Shown: positions 34,642 to 43,230, counted from the first letter of the stretch. The stretch is DNA of 64,000 nt from Neorhizobium galegae (GCF_017877055.1 NZ_JAGIPG010000004.1:578381-642380), one strand, 5' to 3'. Notes: a model not told the origin generated them from the sequence alone. Numbers and translations are program-made.

Positions 34642-35904
34642 ATGACTGCACCATACGACGCCGCCGTATTTTCGGCTATCGACCGCGAAACCAACCGGCA
34701 AGATTCGCAGATCGAGCTGATTGCCTCAGAAAATATTGTCTCCGCAGCTGTCCTTCGTGCGCAAGGATCGGTTCTCACCAACAAATACGCGGAGGGATAC
34801 TCCGGTCGTCGCTATTACGGCGGCTGTGAATATGTCGATGAAATCGAGACTATCGCCATAGATCGCGCCCTCAGCATCTTCAAATGCGAATATGCCAATG
34901 TCCAGCCCCACTCGGGCGCCCAGGCAAACTCGTCGGTTTTTCTCGCTCTTCTGAAGCTAGGCGATACGTTCATGGGCTTATCGCTGGCCCACGGCGGGCA
35001 CCTGACTCATGGCGCTAGCGTTACGGTGTCGGGCAAATGGTTTAATCCGGTTCACTATCATGTTCGAGAAGAAGATCACCGGATCGACATGGACGAGGTT
35101 CGGGATTTGGCGCGTACGCACCGCCCGAAATTGATCATCGCCGGCGGATCTGCCTATCCCCGTATCATCGACTTCAAGGCGTTCCGAGAGATTGCAGACG
35201 AAGTGGGTGCCTACTTGATGGTCGATATGGCGCATTTCGCGGGTTTGGTCGCAGCTGGTGTCTACCCAAGCCCATTCCCGCATGCGCATGTGGTAACGAC
35301 GACGACCCACAAGACGCTGCGCGGCCCGCGCGGGGGCATGATTCTGACCAATGATCCCGACCTCGCGAGGAAGTTCAACTCGGCTGTATTTCCGGGTCTT
35401 CAGGGAGGACCTCTGATGCATGTTATCGCTGCCAAAGCAGTAGCTTTTGGAGAGGCCCTACAGCCAGAATTCGTTGAGTATGCCGAGTCTGTCGTCGCCA
35501 ACGCGAAAGCATTGTCGGCAAAATTACTCGAGAGCGGATTTTCTGTCGTCTCCGACGGCACCGATACCCACCTAGTGCTGGTAGATCTGCGACCGAAAGG
35601 CGTAACTGGCCGAGACGCGGAGGTGACCCTAGAACATGCAGGCCTCACCTGCAACAAGAACGGCATACCATTCGATCCGCAGAAGCCGGCGATCACTTCC
35701 GGTATTCGGTTAGGAACGCCTGCCGGCACAACACGCGGCCTCGGCGTGGCCGAGTTCGAGGTCGTGGCTGAATGCATTGACCGGGTCATTAGAGGTCTCG
35801 TCGAGAAGGGCCCCGCCATGAATCAGAACGCGGAGAGGGAAGCGCGAGAAGTCGTGCGCGAACTTTGCCAGCGATACCCCCTGATCGGAAGATTTACCGT
35901 GTGA
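34642..35904 (+). CDS. glyA: Serine hydroxymethyltransferase
   Basis: A 420-residue PLP enzyme converting glycine plus methylene-tetrahydrofolate to serine. The PLP lysine, Lys224, is in VVTTTTHKTLRGPRGG; the N-terminal ELIASENIVSAAV and YAEGYSGRRYYGGC are hallmark segments. The start at 34642 follows GAGGAG, 10 bases after the sdaA stop. It joins the one-carbon unit made by GcvPHT with a second glycine to give serine for SdaA. Right after the stop, a GGGGAGGAAGC ribosome site and ATG (35924) open a frame that ends after four codons, which looks like the broken start of a further operon gene. Confidence 0.97.
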   Translation: MTAPYDAAVFSAIDRETNRQDSQIELIASENIVSAAVLRAQGSVLTNKYAEGYSGRRYYGGCEYVDEIETIAIDRALSIFKCEYANVQPHSGAQANSSVFLALLKLGDTFMGLSLAHGGHLTHGASVTVSGKWFNPVHYHVREEDHRIDMDEVRDLARTHRPKLIIAGGSAYPRIIDFKAFREIADEVGAYLMVDMAHFAGLVAAGVYPSPFPHAHVVTTTTHKTLRGPRGGMILTNDPDLARKFNSAVFPGLQGGPLMHVIAAKAVAFGEALQPEFVEYAESVVANAKALSAKLLESGFSVVSDGTDTHLVLVDLRPKGVTGRDAEVTLEHAGLTCNKNGIPFDPQKPAITSGIRLGTPAGTTRGLGVAEFEVVAECIDRVIRGLVEKGPAMNQNAEREAREVVRELCQRYPLIGRFTV

Positions 35905-36059
35905 TGGCACAAGGGGAGGAAGCATGATCGAACGGTAACTTCCGCCTGTGTTCACGCGCCCCTATCAAAACTGACGAAGTTGCAACAACGGCCCGTTCCG
36001 ATTCACGCGCAAGCGCATCGTTGCGGGCCGGTTGGTCTCATTGACTTGAAAGTTAAGTA

Positions 36060-36960
36060 ATGATCCAGGAAGACAACTCAACCAGCCTGCTGCACACGCT
36101 CAAAGGCAGTGCTTGGGGTGTGTTCGTGGTTTCAATATGGGCCGGCTGGATGGTTTTCACCCGCCTCGATCTCGTCCAATCCACGCTGACAGTCTCTGAT
36201 ATTACCGCGATCCGTTTCGGGAGTGCTGCTGTCATCTTGCTGCCCGTTCTCTTGCGTCATGGAGCTATCGCACGCTCGGTGGGGCTGGGTGGAACGTTGA
36301 TGATGGTCGCGGGTGCAGGTGCGCCCTACGCTGCAACAGGTTTGCTATTCGCTCCAACTGCTATCGACGGAGCGCTCATCCCTGGGTGATGCCTGTCTTT
36401 GCCACATTATTGTCGGTCATTTTCCTTAGAGAAAGACCCTCAAAAGACCGGCTTACAGGACTTAGTTTGATTCCGCTCGGTGTTGCCTTGATAGTAGGAT
36501 CCGGCCTTTTCAGTTGACGCAGCAAGTTTGGATTGGCGAGATGCTATTTCTGGCAGCTTCCGTTCTCTGGGCGACGTATACGGTTACCCTCGGCCGTTCG
36601 GGGCTAAAGCCTTTACATGGAGCCACCATTGTCCCCTTCTGGTCCTCGCTGCTATTTCTTCCATTCTACGCTCTCCTCCCCATGCCGCGGGGCATCATGG
36701 AGGCGAGCTTGTAACATCGCTTCCGCTGTGTTGTTTCAGGGTATTCTGACAAGTGGTTTCACTCATCGCATTCAATCGGGTAGTGGCCACGGTGGGAGCC
36801 TCGCGAGGTGCAGTTTTGCATCTCTCGTTCCGGCAATGGCAACGTTACTGGCGATTCCGGTTCTGGGGCGAGGTCCCAACGGGTATCGTACTCGTATCCC
36901 TTGGCGTTCTTCTTGGTTCCGGAACTTTCCCAAAAGCCTTACGAAGGCAGAAATCCTCTG
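36060..36960 (+). pseudogene. Broken EamA/DMT-family transporter
   Basis: A plus-strand membrane transporter split over several frames. The first part (ATG 36060 to TGA near 36389) reads GSAWGVFVVSIWAGWMVFTRL and GALIP; the next (36387-36517) VFATLLSVIFLRERPS; then WIGEMLFLAASVLWATYTVTLGRSGLKP (to 36714); then SLIAFNRVVATVGASRGA and SLVPAMATLLAIPVLG; finally GIVLVSLGVLLGSG near 36890. The order matches both EamA repeats of a ten-helix drug/metabolite transporter, with at least four frame changes. It is not functional. Confidence 0.8.
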
Positions 36961-36989
36961 CTTGATGGCATCGACCTGGGCGGCCTTTA

Positions 36990-37201
36990 TGCGCTGCTCA
37001 ACGTCGGATCATCGGATGGACGATGAAGCAGTCTCGCTGGCGGCGTCCGCCGCTGCTTCTCGGGATAGTGCTGGGCGATATCTTCGAGCGTTATCTGGTT
37101 ACCTCGATCGATCGTTATGGCAGGAAATCGTTTGCCGACCGATCGTCATGGTGCTGTTTGCCCCCGCATTCGTCGGGGTCCTTCGACGTCCGGCTTCATA
37201 A
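36990..37201 (+). pseudogene. C-terminal fragment of a TctA-type tricarboxylate transporter permease
   Basis: RRPPLLLGIVLGDIFERYLV (about 37045-37105) followed, after a frame change, by VCRPIVMVLFAPAFVGVLRR, ending at TAA near 37200. This is the pattern of the TctA C-terminus (..RPPLVLGFVLGP..E..L......RPI..VL). Only about 65 residues survive, so it is a fragment left by rearrangement. The assignment rests on a short segment. Confidence 0.55.
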
Positions 37202-37207
37202 AGGCAG

Positions 37208-37383
37208 ATGACAGGGTCGAGAAGGATCCCGACCGACGCATCTAGGAAGCCATTGCACTCGTCTTCAACAAAGTTGCCCAACTCGGCAGTGCGGTGGCAG
37301 GCGTTGCTATGGTTTCTTGAGCAGGGCTTGGATCTGCCGGTCAGGTACTTGACCGGGTATCCGTCAGGCCGAAACGTCGTGCT
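37208..37383 (+). pseudogene. Fragment of a large serine recombinase, interrupted by IS630
   Basis: VEKDPDRRI-stop-EAIALVFNKVAQLGS followed in another frame by QALLWFLEQGLDLPVRYLTG and SGRNVV. This matches the middle of resolvase-type recombinases (EKDPDRRVQEAI.LVF.KFAELGSVRQ.LLWFLEHGLDLP). It contains an in-frame TAG and a frameshift. Homology stops at 37383, exactly where the IS630 left end begins. Confidence 0.6.
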
Positions 37384-38047
37384 TATACCAGCCCCCATTG
37401 ATCCAGACTCATTTGGGATTCCCAAGACGCGTCGAACCTGAATCGATAGCGCAAACACGAGGTTTGCGATGGGTTCAGCGATTTCATTGAGGGCGGATTT
37501 TAACGGCGATGATCTTCGTCAGCTGGCTCGGCAGACAAAGGATGCCGATCAAGCACGTCGGTTGCTGGCACTGGCTACGATCTACGATGGCGGTTCCCGA
37601 GCCGATGCAGCCAGGCTCGGCAGCGTCACCCTGCAGGTTGTCCGTGACTGGGTTGTGCGCTTCAACGCGCGGGGTCCAGACGGTCTCATCAACGGCAAGG
37701 CTCCCGGCAAACAGCCGTTGTTGAGCGCTGACCAGCGTGCGGCCCTGGCTGAAGCCATCGAACGTGGTCCGACACCCTATCTCGATGGTGTCGTGCGCTG
37801 GCGGAGATGCGACCTGGGGCAGTGGCTATGGGAAGAATTCCGCGTCTCGGTCAGCGAGCAGACCTTGAGCCGTGAGGTACGTTCCCTTGGCTATCGCAAG
37901 CTCTCTGCCCGCCCGAAGCATCATGCGCAAAACCCTGATGCCATTGCGGCGTTTAAAAAAACTTCCCCGCCGCAGTGGCGGAAATCGCCAATGGTAACGC
38001 CAAAGGCAAAGTGATCGAGATCTGGTTTCAGTGTATGGTTCGCCTCC

Positions 38048-38302
38048 GGTTTGCAAGAAGAAACGACAGCCCCGAGAGACCCTGCTTCAGCGTATCCGGC
38101 TTGCAAATGGGCGAAATGCCCTAGCCACAATGGGAGCCGCTGGGATGCGTTCCTTACAAGACGATCAGATGCCGAGATCAATGCATTCTCCGATTTGCGC
38201 CAGAGGCAAGCAGCGATCAATCTACTGAAACCATCAGGCTGCGCATCCTGTCAGATACGCGACGCCATCGCTTTCTCCTCGCAAGTCAATCAGCCTCCTA
38301 CC
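38048..38302 (-). ncRNA. Candidate guide RNA (seekRNA/bridge RNA) region of the IS1111-like element
   Basis: A stretch of about 255 bases between the transposase stop and the subterminal repeat, without a convincing gene. In IS1111-type elements the RNA that guides target choice is encoded downstream of the transposase, so this is where it should lie. The RNA itself was not modelled; the call rests on position and family knowledge. Confidence 0.35.
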
Positions 38303-39328
38303 TCAGGCGGCGTTCGGCTGAAACGAACTGTTCTGTGTCAGGATGGCCCAGATGATGCGCGCAGCCTTGTTGGCGCCCGCCACCACGATCTTGTTGGCAT
38401 GCATGCCTCGCTCGACCAGCCGTTCCATGAACGTTGAAAGGCCGTTCTCTCGCTTCTTGCGATTATGGAAGGCGGAGCGCATGCCGTGGATCATCAACGT
38501 TCGGACATAGGTATTACCGCGTTTCGATATTCCCAGCAGCGTCGTCTTTCCACCCGTTGATCGTTGCCGAGGCACGAGCCCCAGGAAGGCAGCGAGATCG
38601 CGGCCGCTCCGGAAATCCGAAATATTCGCCACAACGCTGAACAGTGCCGTGGCCACGATCACACCGACACCTGGAACCGACAGCAACGCCCTGCAGGCAG
38701 GATTGGATTTGGCGAAGGCGGTAAGCTCAGCATCTATCTCTTCGATGCGAGCATCGACTGCTTCATATTCGGCGGCCAGTGTGGCGAATAATGCCCGGCA
38801 AACCGAATTGAGTTGGATCTCCTGGCCGGTCAACTGTTCGCGCAGGAAACGATCGAAACGCATCCGGCCCGAACCAAAAACCAGACCTCGTTCGCGCAGC
38901 AGGCCTCGTACCTGGTTGATGATGGCGGTACGAGCCGTCACCAACCGTTGCCGCACCCGATGCAATGCCTGAATGTCCAGTTGCTCCTGTGACTTGATGC
39001 CCACAACATGGCGACCCGGGCGCTGTGCAGCTTCCGCGATCGCCAGTGCATCGTTCCAATCGTTCTTCTGTGCCTTGGCGAAAGGCCGCACGCTCTCAGG
39101 CGTCAGAAGCCTGACTTCATGGCCCACGGCGATGAGCTGATGCGCCAGCCAGTGCGCACCGGAACACGCTTCGAAGGCGATCTTAAGTCGCTCTGTCCTT
39201 TGTTTAAAGAATGCGATGAGCCCGGATCTGGTGAATTGTCGGCGAAGCACAATATCGCCCTCCATGCCGATCCCGATCACATGAAAGCTGTTCTTGCCAA
39301 TGTCGATGCCGATCTGCTTGATTTGCAT
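38303..39328 (-). CDS. IS110-family transposase (IS1111-like)
   Basis: A 341-residue DEDD-type transposase with serine-containing C-terminal domain. The N-terminal DEDD RuvC-like domain starts GIDIGKNSFHVIGIG (first Asp), has AFEACSGAHW (Glu) and KNDWNDALAIAEA (Asp pair). The C-terminal transposase_20 domain contains SVPGVGVIVATAL, FLGLVPRQRSTGGK and LGISKRGNTYVRTLMIHG. The reading frame is intact. The start MQIKQIG at 39328 is 62 bases from the element end; the other side has about 270 non-coding bases. Confidence 0.93.
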   Translation of the reverse strand: MQIKQIGIDIGKNSFHVIGIGMEGDIVLRRQFTRSGLIAFFKQRTERLKIAFEACSGAHWLAHQLIAVGHEVRLLTPESVRPFAKAQKNDWNDALAIAEAAQRPGRHVVGIKSQEQLDIQALHRVRQRLVTARTAIINQVRGLLRERGLVFGSGRMRFDRFLREQLTGQEIQLNSVCRALFATLAAEYEAVDARIEEIDAELTAFAKSNPACRALLSVPGVGVIVATALFSVVANISDFRSGRDLAAFLGLVPRQRSTGGKTTLLGISKRGNTYVRTLMIHGMRSAFHNRKKRENGLSTFMERLVERGMHANKIVVAGANKAARIIWAILTQNSSFQPNAA

Positions 39329-39889
39329 GTCATGCCTCCTTCTTGTTGGACGACGCAGCGTATTCGCCGGGGAGGAGGCGAACCATCCCACAAGACGAAG
39401 CGCGGATCGGCCAAAAGAACAAGATTACCCGGCGTTGGGCCAAGCTCGGCTCAAGGCCGACAGCACCACATGACCAGCGAACCCGCTCCGCCTACATCTT
39501 CGGCGCCATCTGCCCGAGGAAGGGCAAGGCGGCGGCTCTCGTCATGCCGTGGTGTGACACTCATGCGATGAACCAGCATCTGATCGAAATCTCCCGAAAC
39601 GTCGCCGACGGTGCCCACGCGATCCTCATCATGGATCAGGAAGGATGGCATGTCCAACAACTTGGTAGTTCCAGCGAACATCACCATCCTGCCCCTGCCA
39701 CCCAAATCGCCCGAACTTAACCCGGTCGAAAACATTTGGCAGTTCATGCGCGAAAACTGGCTGTCGAACCGCGTCTTCAAATCCTACGAGGACATCGTCG
39801 ATCATTGCTGCTACGCCTGGCGAACTCTGCAGGATCAACCATGGAAGATCATGTCAATTGGCCGTAGAAAATGGGCAAGTGAGTTCTGA

Positions 39890-40795
39890 TCAATGAGGGT
39901 TGGTATTAGCCACAAGGGTGGTCACCCAGTCAACAAAAATGCGGATTTTGTTACTAAGGTGCCGGTTTGGCGGGTACACAATGCATAACGGCAAGGATGG
40001 TTTCTCCCAGCCGGCAAGGATCGGCACGAGCTCTCCTTTTTGGAATGCAGTCTTGATCATAAAATTCGGTGCCTGGATTATTCCATGACCTTCTTTTGCG
40101 GCAGCCATATAGCTTCCGTGGTCACTTACTGATAGCTCGTATTTTGGTTGCAATTCATAGATTTCTGGTCCTTTTTTTAAGGTAAGCAGCGGCGCATGCC
40201 CTGAGGACCCAGTCAAGTACCCGATGATCCGATGACCTTCCTCCAAGTCAGTTGGATCTTTAGGAAGACCGTATTTCTCAACATAACCCGGCGATGCACC
40301 GTTCAAAAATTTTACTTCGGACACTCGTTTTGAAATCAACGAATGGTTCGGTGGCGTTCCGGCTCTGAGGGCGACGTCCACGTTTTCCGCAAGATAGTCC
40401 ACGTTTCTGTCGCTGATGCCGACGTCTAGCGCAATGTCGGGATATCTGTCGTTGAAGTCGGACAAGTATGGAATGACTAAATAGTCAAAAAAGCCGCCTG
40501 CCATTTCCACTCTGATGCGGCCTGTCGGCTTCCCCTGCGATGCATGGAACGTCGCATCCAGCTCATCAACTTCTGCGATGATCCTTAGAGCCTGCTCGTA
40601 GTAGACAGCGCCTTCATTTGTGACAAGTACCTGCCTCGTTGTTCGGTTCAAAAGCTTTGTTTTGAGATGAGCTTCCAGCCCCTGGATATACGTTGTCACG
40701 GTCGCTTTAGGCATCCCAAGCCTCAACGCTGCGCGGGTGAAGTTCCTTGATTCAACCACGCGAACATAGACCCTCATCGCCGAAAACAGATCCAT
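39890..40795 (-). CDS. LysR-family transcriptional regulator
   Basis: A 301-residue LysR protein. Helix-turn-helix: NFTRAALRLGMPKATVTTYIQGLE; the effector domain contains YLAENVDVALRAGTPPNHSLI, typical of the DmlR-like group. The last residues (ANTNPH) and the stop codon come from the right end of the IS630 element, so the original C-terminus was replaced by the insertion; loss looks minor because the length is normal. It is divergent from two small secreted protein genes, and an ATTCAGATTTCTGAAT palindrome lies 26 bases upstream of its start. Confidence 0.92.
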   Translation of the reverse strand: MDLFSAMRVYVRVVESRNFTRAALRLGMPKATVTTYIQGLEAHLKTKLLNRTTRQVLVTNEGAVYYEQALRIIAEVDELDATFHASQGKPTGRIRVEMAGGFFDYLVIPYLSDFNDRYPDIALDVGISDRNVDYLAENVDVALRAGTPPNHSLISKRVSEVKFLNGASPGYVEKYGLPKDPTDLEEGHRIIGYLTGSSGHAPLLTLKKGPEIYELQPKYELSVSDHGSYMAAAKEGHGIIQAPNFMIKTAFQKGELVPILAGWEKPSLPLCIVYPPNRHLSNKIRIFVDWVTTLVANTNPH

Positions 40796-40820
40796 ACAAA
40801 GCCTCCTATCGGCCCAAATT

Positions 40821-40836
40821 ATTCAGATTTCTGAAT
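40821..40836. promoter_or_regulatory. LysR-type operator candidate
   Basis: ATTCAGATTTCTGAAT is a perfect palindrome (arms ATTCAGA/TCTGAAT) fitting the LysR T-N11-A pattern, located between the divergent LysR gene (start 40795) and the small secreted protein gene (start 40935). Confidence 0.6.
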
Positions 40837-40934
40837 AGTGCTTCTATGTGCATATGACTTATGTGGACACAAGGAACACCATACATACAACTCGTCGCCA
40901 TTAGGTGCGGCGGACCAAAAGATAAGGAAAACAG

Positions 40935-41153
40935 ATGTCAAGGCTCGCAACGATTTTTGCTCTCACTGTACTCGCGTCTTCGAGCGCCACTCTCGCGGAA
41001 GGCGATTATTACGAAGGCGGACACAAGAAAACGGACAACGTTGATACGCAGGCAACCGGGAGCACTACAACCAACCGTGCCGATAACTCGAATGACGGCC
41101 GCAAGTACCTCGACCGCGGTGATTATTACGACGGCGCAATTCGTTCCAACTAA
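40935..41153 (+). CDS. Small secreted protein with EGDYYEG motif, copy 1
   Basis: A 72-residue precursor. MSRLATIFALTVLASSSATLA is a signal peptide with a likely cut before EGDYYEGG; the mature part of about 51 residues is polar, Thr/Asn/Asp-rich, and repeats the theme at its C-terminus as RGDYYDGA. No cysteines or known domain. Divergent from a LysR gene, with a second paralogue 76 bases downstream. Rhizobial genomes contain similar periplasmic mini-proteins of unknown function. Confidence 0.75.
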   Translation: MSRLATIFALTVLASSSATLAEGDYYEGGHKKTDNVDTQATGSTTTNRADNSNDGRKYLDRGDYYDGAIRSN

Positions 41154-41229
41154 CCTCAGTCTATTCAAGACACCGATCGTCGGGCAGGTCGCAAACGATG
41201 CCGACGATCCCCCAATAAGGATCAAAACA

Positions 41230-41484
41230 ATGAAATCAATGATGCTCACCCTCACAGCCGCTGTCCTCGCAGTATTGTCTCTTGCAACCGCCGCGTCGGC
41301 GGAGGGCGATTACTATGAAGGTGCCACCAAGGGCTCAAATCCTGAGCAACGCCGATCGCTTGATCGAATGAAAACCAATAGCGTCGGTCGCGCGGAGAAA
41401 ACTGCCCGGGATTATGGAACATCCAAAGGCGGCTTTGCCCATGAAGGTGGTCGCGACAACAATCGCACTATATTTGGTCGCTGA
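41230..41484 (+). CDS. Small secreted protein with EGDYYEG motif, copy 2
   Basis: An 84-residue precursor. MKSMMLTLTAAVLAVLSLATAASA is a signal peptide; the mature part begins EGDYYEGATKG, sharing the motif and its position with copy 1, and ends TSKGGFAHEGGRDNNRTIFGR. It is basic, unlike copy 1. I set the start at the ATG at 41230; longer upstream frames lack a signal peptide. Probably cotranscribed with copy 1 under the LysR regulator. Function unknown. Confidence 0.75.
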   Translation: MKSMMLTLTAAVLAVLSLATAASAEGDYYEGATKGSNPEQRRSLDRMKTNSVGRAEKTARDYGTSKGGFAHEGGRDNNRTIFGR

Positions 41485-41774
41485 GCGATCTGAAAATATA
41501 CCGGTCGAAGGGGCAGTATATTCTGCCCCCTCGAACATTAATTTGCCGCTCGTACAACGAAACATTCATTGTCGGAAGTGTCCGCGTTCCGCCTAGGTTA
41601 TCGAGATTCCTCCCGATTGACCCGTCGAAGCCTCCAAGCTTACTTTACTACATTCTACAAGCGACTCTCTCAACGCGCGAGCCAGCTGAGCGCCTTTAAT
41701 TCGACCGAGTGATTCTGTTTGTTGAGAGATTAGTGGAAATCCCACTTGGAACTGACTCCGCTCCAAACTGATCC

Positions 41775-43211
41775 TTAAGCCCGAATGAGTTGCAAGACCG
41801 AGTTGGTGCTAACTTTTGCATCGCCGTAGCACATGCGTGTATTCTCTTTGTAAAAGAGCGGATTTTCGATGCCAGAGTAGCCGGTTCCCTGACCACGCTT
41901 AGACACGAAAACCTGCTTCGCTTTCCAAACTTCCAGCACAGGCATTCCAGCGATTGGTGAATTCGGATCTTCTTGGGCAGCTGGGTTTACGATGTCGTTG
42001 GAGCCAATAACGATCACCACATCGGTCTTTGAGAAGTCATCGTTAATTTCGTCCATTTCCAGCACGATATCATATGGAACCTTGGCTTCGGCGAGCAGCA
42101 CGTTCATGTGCCCGGGCAACCTGCCAGCCACTGGATGGATTGCGAAGCGAGCGGTTTTTCCAGCGGCCCGCAGTTTGCGGGCCAGTTCCGAGACCGCCTG
42201 CTGAGCCTGCGCCACCGCCATGCCATAACCAGGCACGATGATGATGCTGTCGGCATCGTTCAGGGCTGCGGCCACGCCGTCCGCATCGATGGCGATCTGT
42301 TCGCCGGAAATCTCCATGGCCGGACCAGTGACCGTGCCGAAGCCTCCAAGGATGACCGAGACAAAGGACCGGTTCATTGCTCTGCACATGATGTAGGAGA
42401 GGATTGCACCCGAGGAGCCGACCAGCGCGCCGGTGACGATCAGGAGATCGTTGCCGAGCGTGAAGCCGATGGCCGCCGCCGCCCAGCCGGAATAGCTGTT
42501 CAGCATCGAAATTACGACCGGCATGTCGGCACCGCCGATGCCCATGATCAGATGATAACCGATGAAGAAGGCGGCGAGCGTCATCAGCACCAGCGCCCAG
42601 GCGCCCGCACCGTTGCCATACAAGATGAGCAGGATCAGCGACAGGATCGCCGCACCAGCGTTCAGCATGTGCCCGCCGGGGAGCTTCTGGGCCTTGCCAT
42701 CGACTTTGCCGGCCAGCTTGCCGAAGGCGATGACCGATCCGGTGAAGGTGACCGCGCCGATAAAGACGCCGAGAAAGACCTCGACCTTCAGGATGGCGAG
42801 TTCGAGAGGTGTCTTGTGCGCAAGGATCGCCGCAAAGCCGGAGAGAGCAGCTTTGGCCGCCTCGTCGAGCACGGCGACGTCAGCCGCTTCGATATGGGCG
42901 TTGACGCCGATGAACACGGCCGCGAGGCCGACGAAGGAGTGCAGCGCCGCGACAAGTTGCGGCATCTCGGTCATCTGCACGCGGCTTGCCACGTAGTGGC
43001 CGAGAACCGCGCCACCGGCGATCATCAGGAGAATGATGAGCCAGTGGCCGACGCCAGGACCGAAGACGGTGGCGACAACCGCCAAACCCATGCCGAGAAT
43101 GCCGTACCAGACGGCGCGCTTGGCGCTTTCCTGGCCGGAGAGCCCGCCGAGCGAGAGGATGAACAGAACTGCTGCCGCGATATAGGCGGCCGAAACGATA
43201 CCGATCGTCAT
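41775..43211 (-). CDS. pntB: NAD(P) transhydrogenase subunit beta
   Basis: A 478-residue PntB of the proton-translocating transhydrogenase that makes NADPH from NADH. About nine membrane helices (residues about 1-270) are followed by the NADP-binding domain III with IIVPGYGMAVAQAQ, FAIHPVAGRLPGHMNVLLAEA and KRGQGTGYSGIENPLF, all hallmark blocks. It follows pntA by 19 bases in an operon. Its NADPH could feed glutathione reductase and the Old Yellow Enzymes in this region. Confidence 0.97.
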   Translation of the reverse strand: MTIGIVSAAYIAAAVLFILSLGGLSGQESAKRAVWYGILGMGLAVVATVFGPGVGHWLIILLMIAGGAVLGHYVASRVQMTEMPQLVAALHSFVGLAAVFIGVNAHIEAADVAVLDEAAKAALSGFAAILAHKTPLELAILKVEVFLGVFIGAVTFTGSVIAFGKLAGKVDGKAQKLPGGHMLNAGAAILSLILLILYGNGAGAWALVLMTLAAFFIGYHLIMGIGGADMPVVISMLNSYSGWAAAAIGFTLGNDLLIVTGALVGSSGAILSYIMCRAMNRSFVSVILGGFGTVTGPAMEISGEQIAIDADGVAAALNDADSIIIVPGYGMAVAQAQQAVSELARKLRAAGKTARFAIHPVAGRLPGHMNVLLAEAKVPYDIVLEMDEINDDFSKTDVVIVIGSNDIVNPAAQEDPNSPIAGMPVLEVWKAKQVFVSKRGQGTGYSGIENPLFYKENTRMCYGDAKVSTNSVLQLIRA

Positions 43212-43230
43212 GATATTTACCCCTCCCCGA

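Larger units (their letters stand above)
38031..39390 (-). mobile_element. IS110-family element, IS1111-like, inserted in the IS630 transposase
   Basis: An insertion of about 1.36 kb that separates ..IEIWFQ from DEARIGQ of the IS630 transposase. It has subterminal perfect 13-bp inverted repeats ATGGTTCGCCTCC (38035-38047) and GGAGGCGAACCAT (39374-39386). Inverted repeats near the ends and a long non-coding stretch downstream of the transposase are features of the IS1111 subgroup. Exact ends are uncertain by a few bases. Confidence 0.8.
37469..39889 (+). pseudogene. IS630-family transposase, split by IS110-type insertion and frameshifted
   Basis: The N-terminal part (37469-38030) has two helix-turn-helix units (LRQLARQTKDADQARRLLAL, RADAARLGSVTLQVVRDWVV) and the family block SREVRSLGYRKLSARPKHHA. 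Near 37960 an A7 run shifts frame by -1 into ..NFPAAVAEIANGNAKGKVIEIWFQ, possibly a normal IS630 frameshift. After the insertion the frame resumes at 39391 with DEARIGQKNKITRRW, ILIMDQEGWH, then PELNPVENIWQFMRENW. Catalytic D, D and E are all recognisable, but a 2-base deletion at 39649 (GWHMSNN expected) breaks the frame before the final Glu. Confidence 0.85.
37384..39908 (+). mobile_element. IS630-family element, disrupted by an IS110-type insertion
   Basis: The ends form imperfect inverted repeats: TATACCAGCCCCCATTGATC (from 37384) against the reverse complement of the right end (TAATACCAACCCTCATTGATC, to 39908), with TA at each edge as expected for IS630. Without the inner IS110-type insertion (38031-39390) the element is about 1.16 kb, normal for the family. 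It lies inside a serine recombinase fragment on the left and supplies the stop codon of a LysR gene on the right. The transposase is broken. Confidence 0.8.

Noticed and set aside
38051..38437. Plus-strand short protein gene inside the IS1111-like element
   Set aside because: It overlaps the transposase end antisense and the expected guide RNA region; composition and lack of a ribosome site suggest a chance frame.
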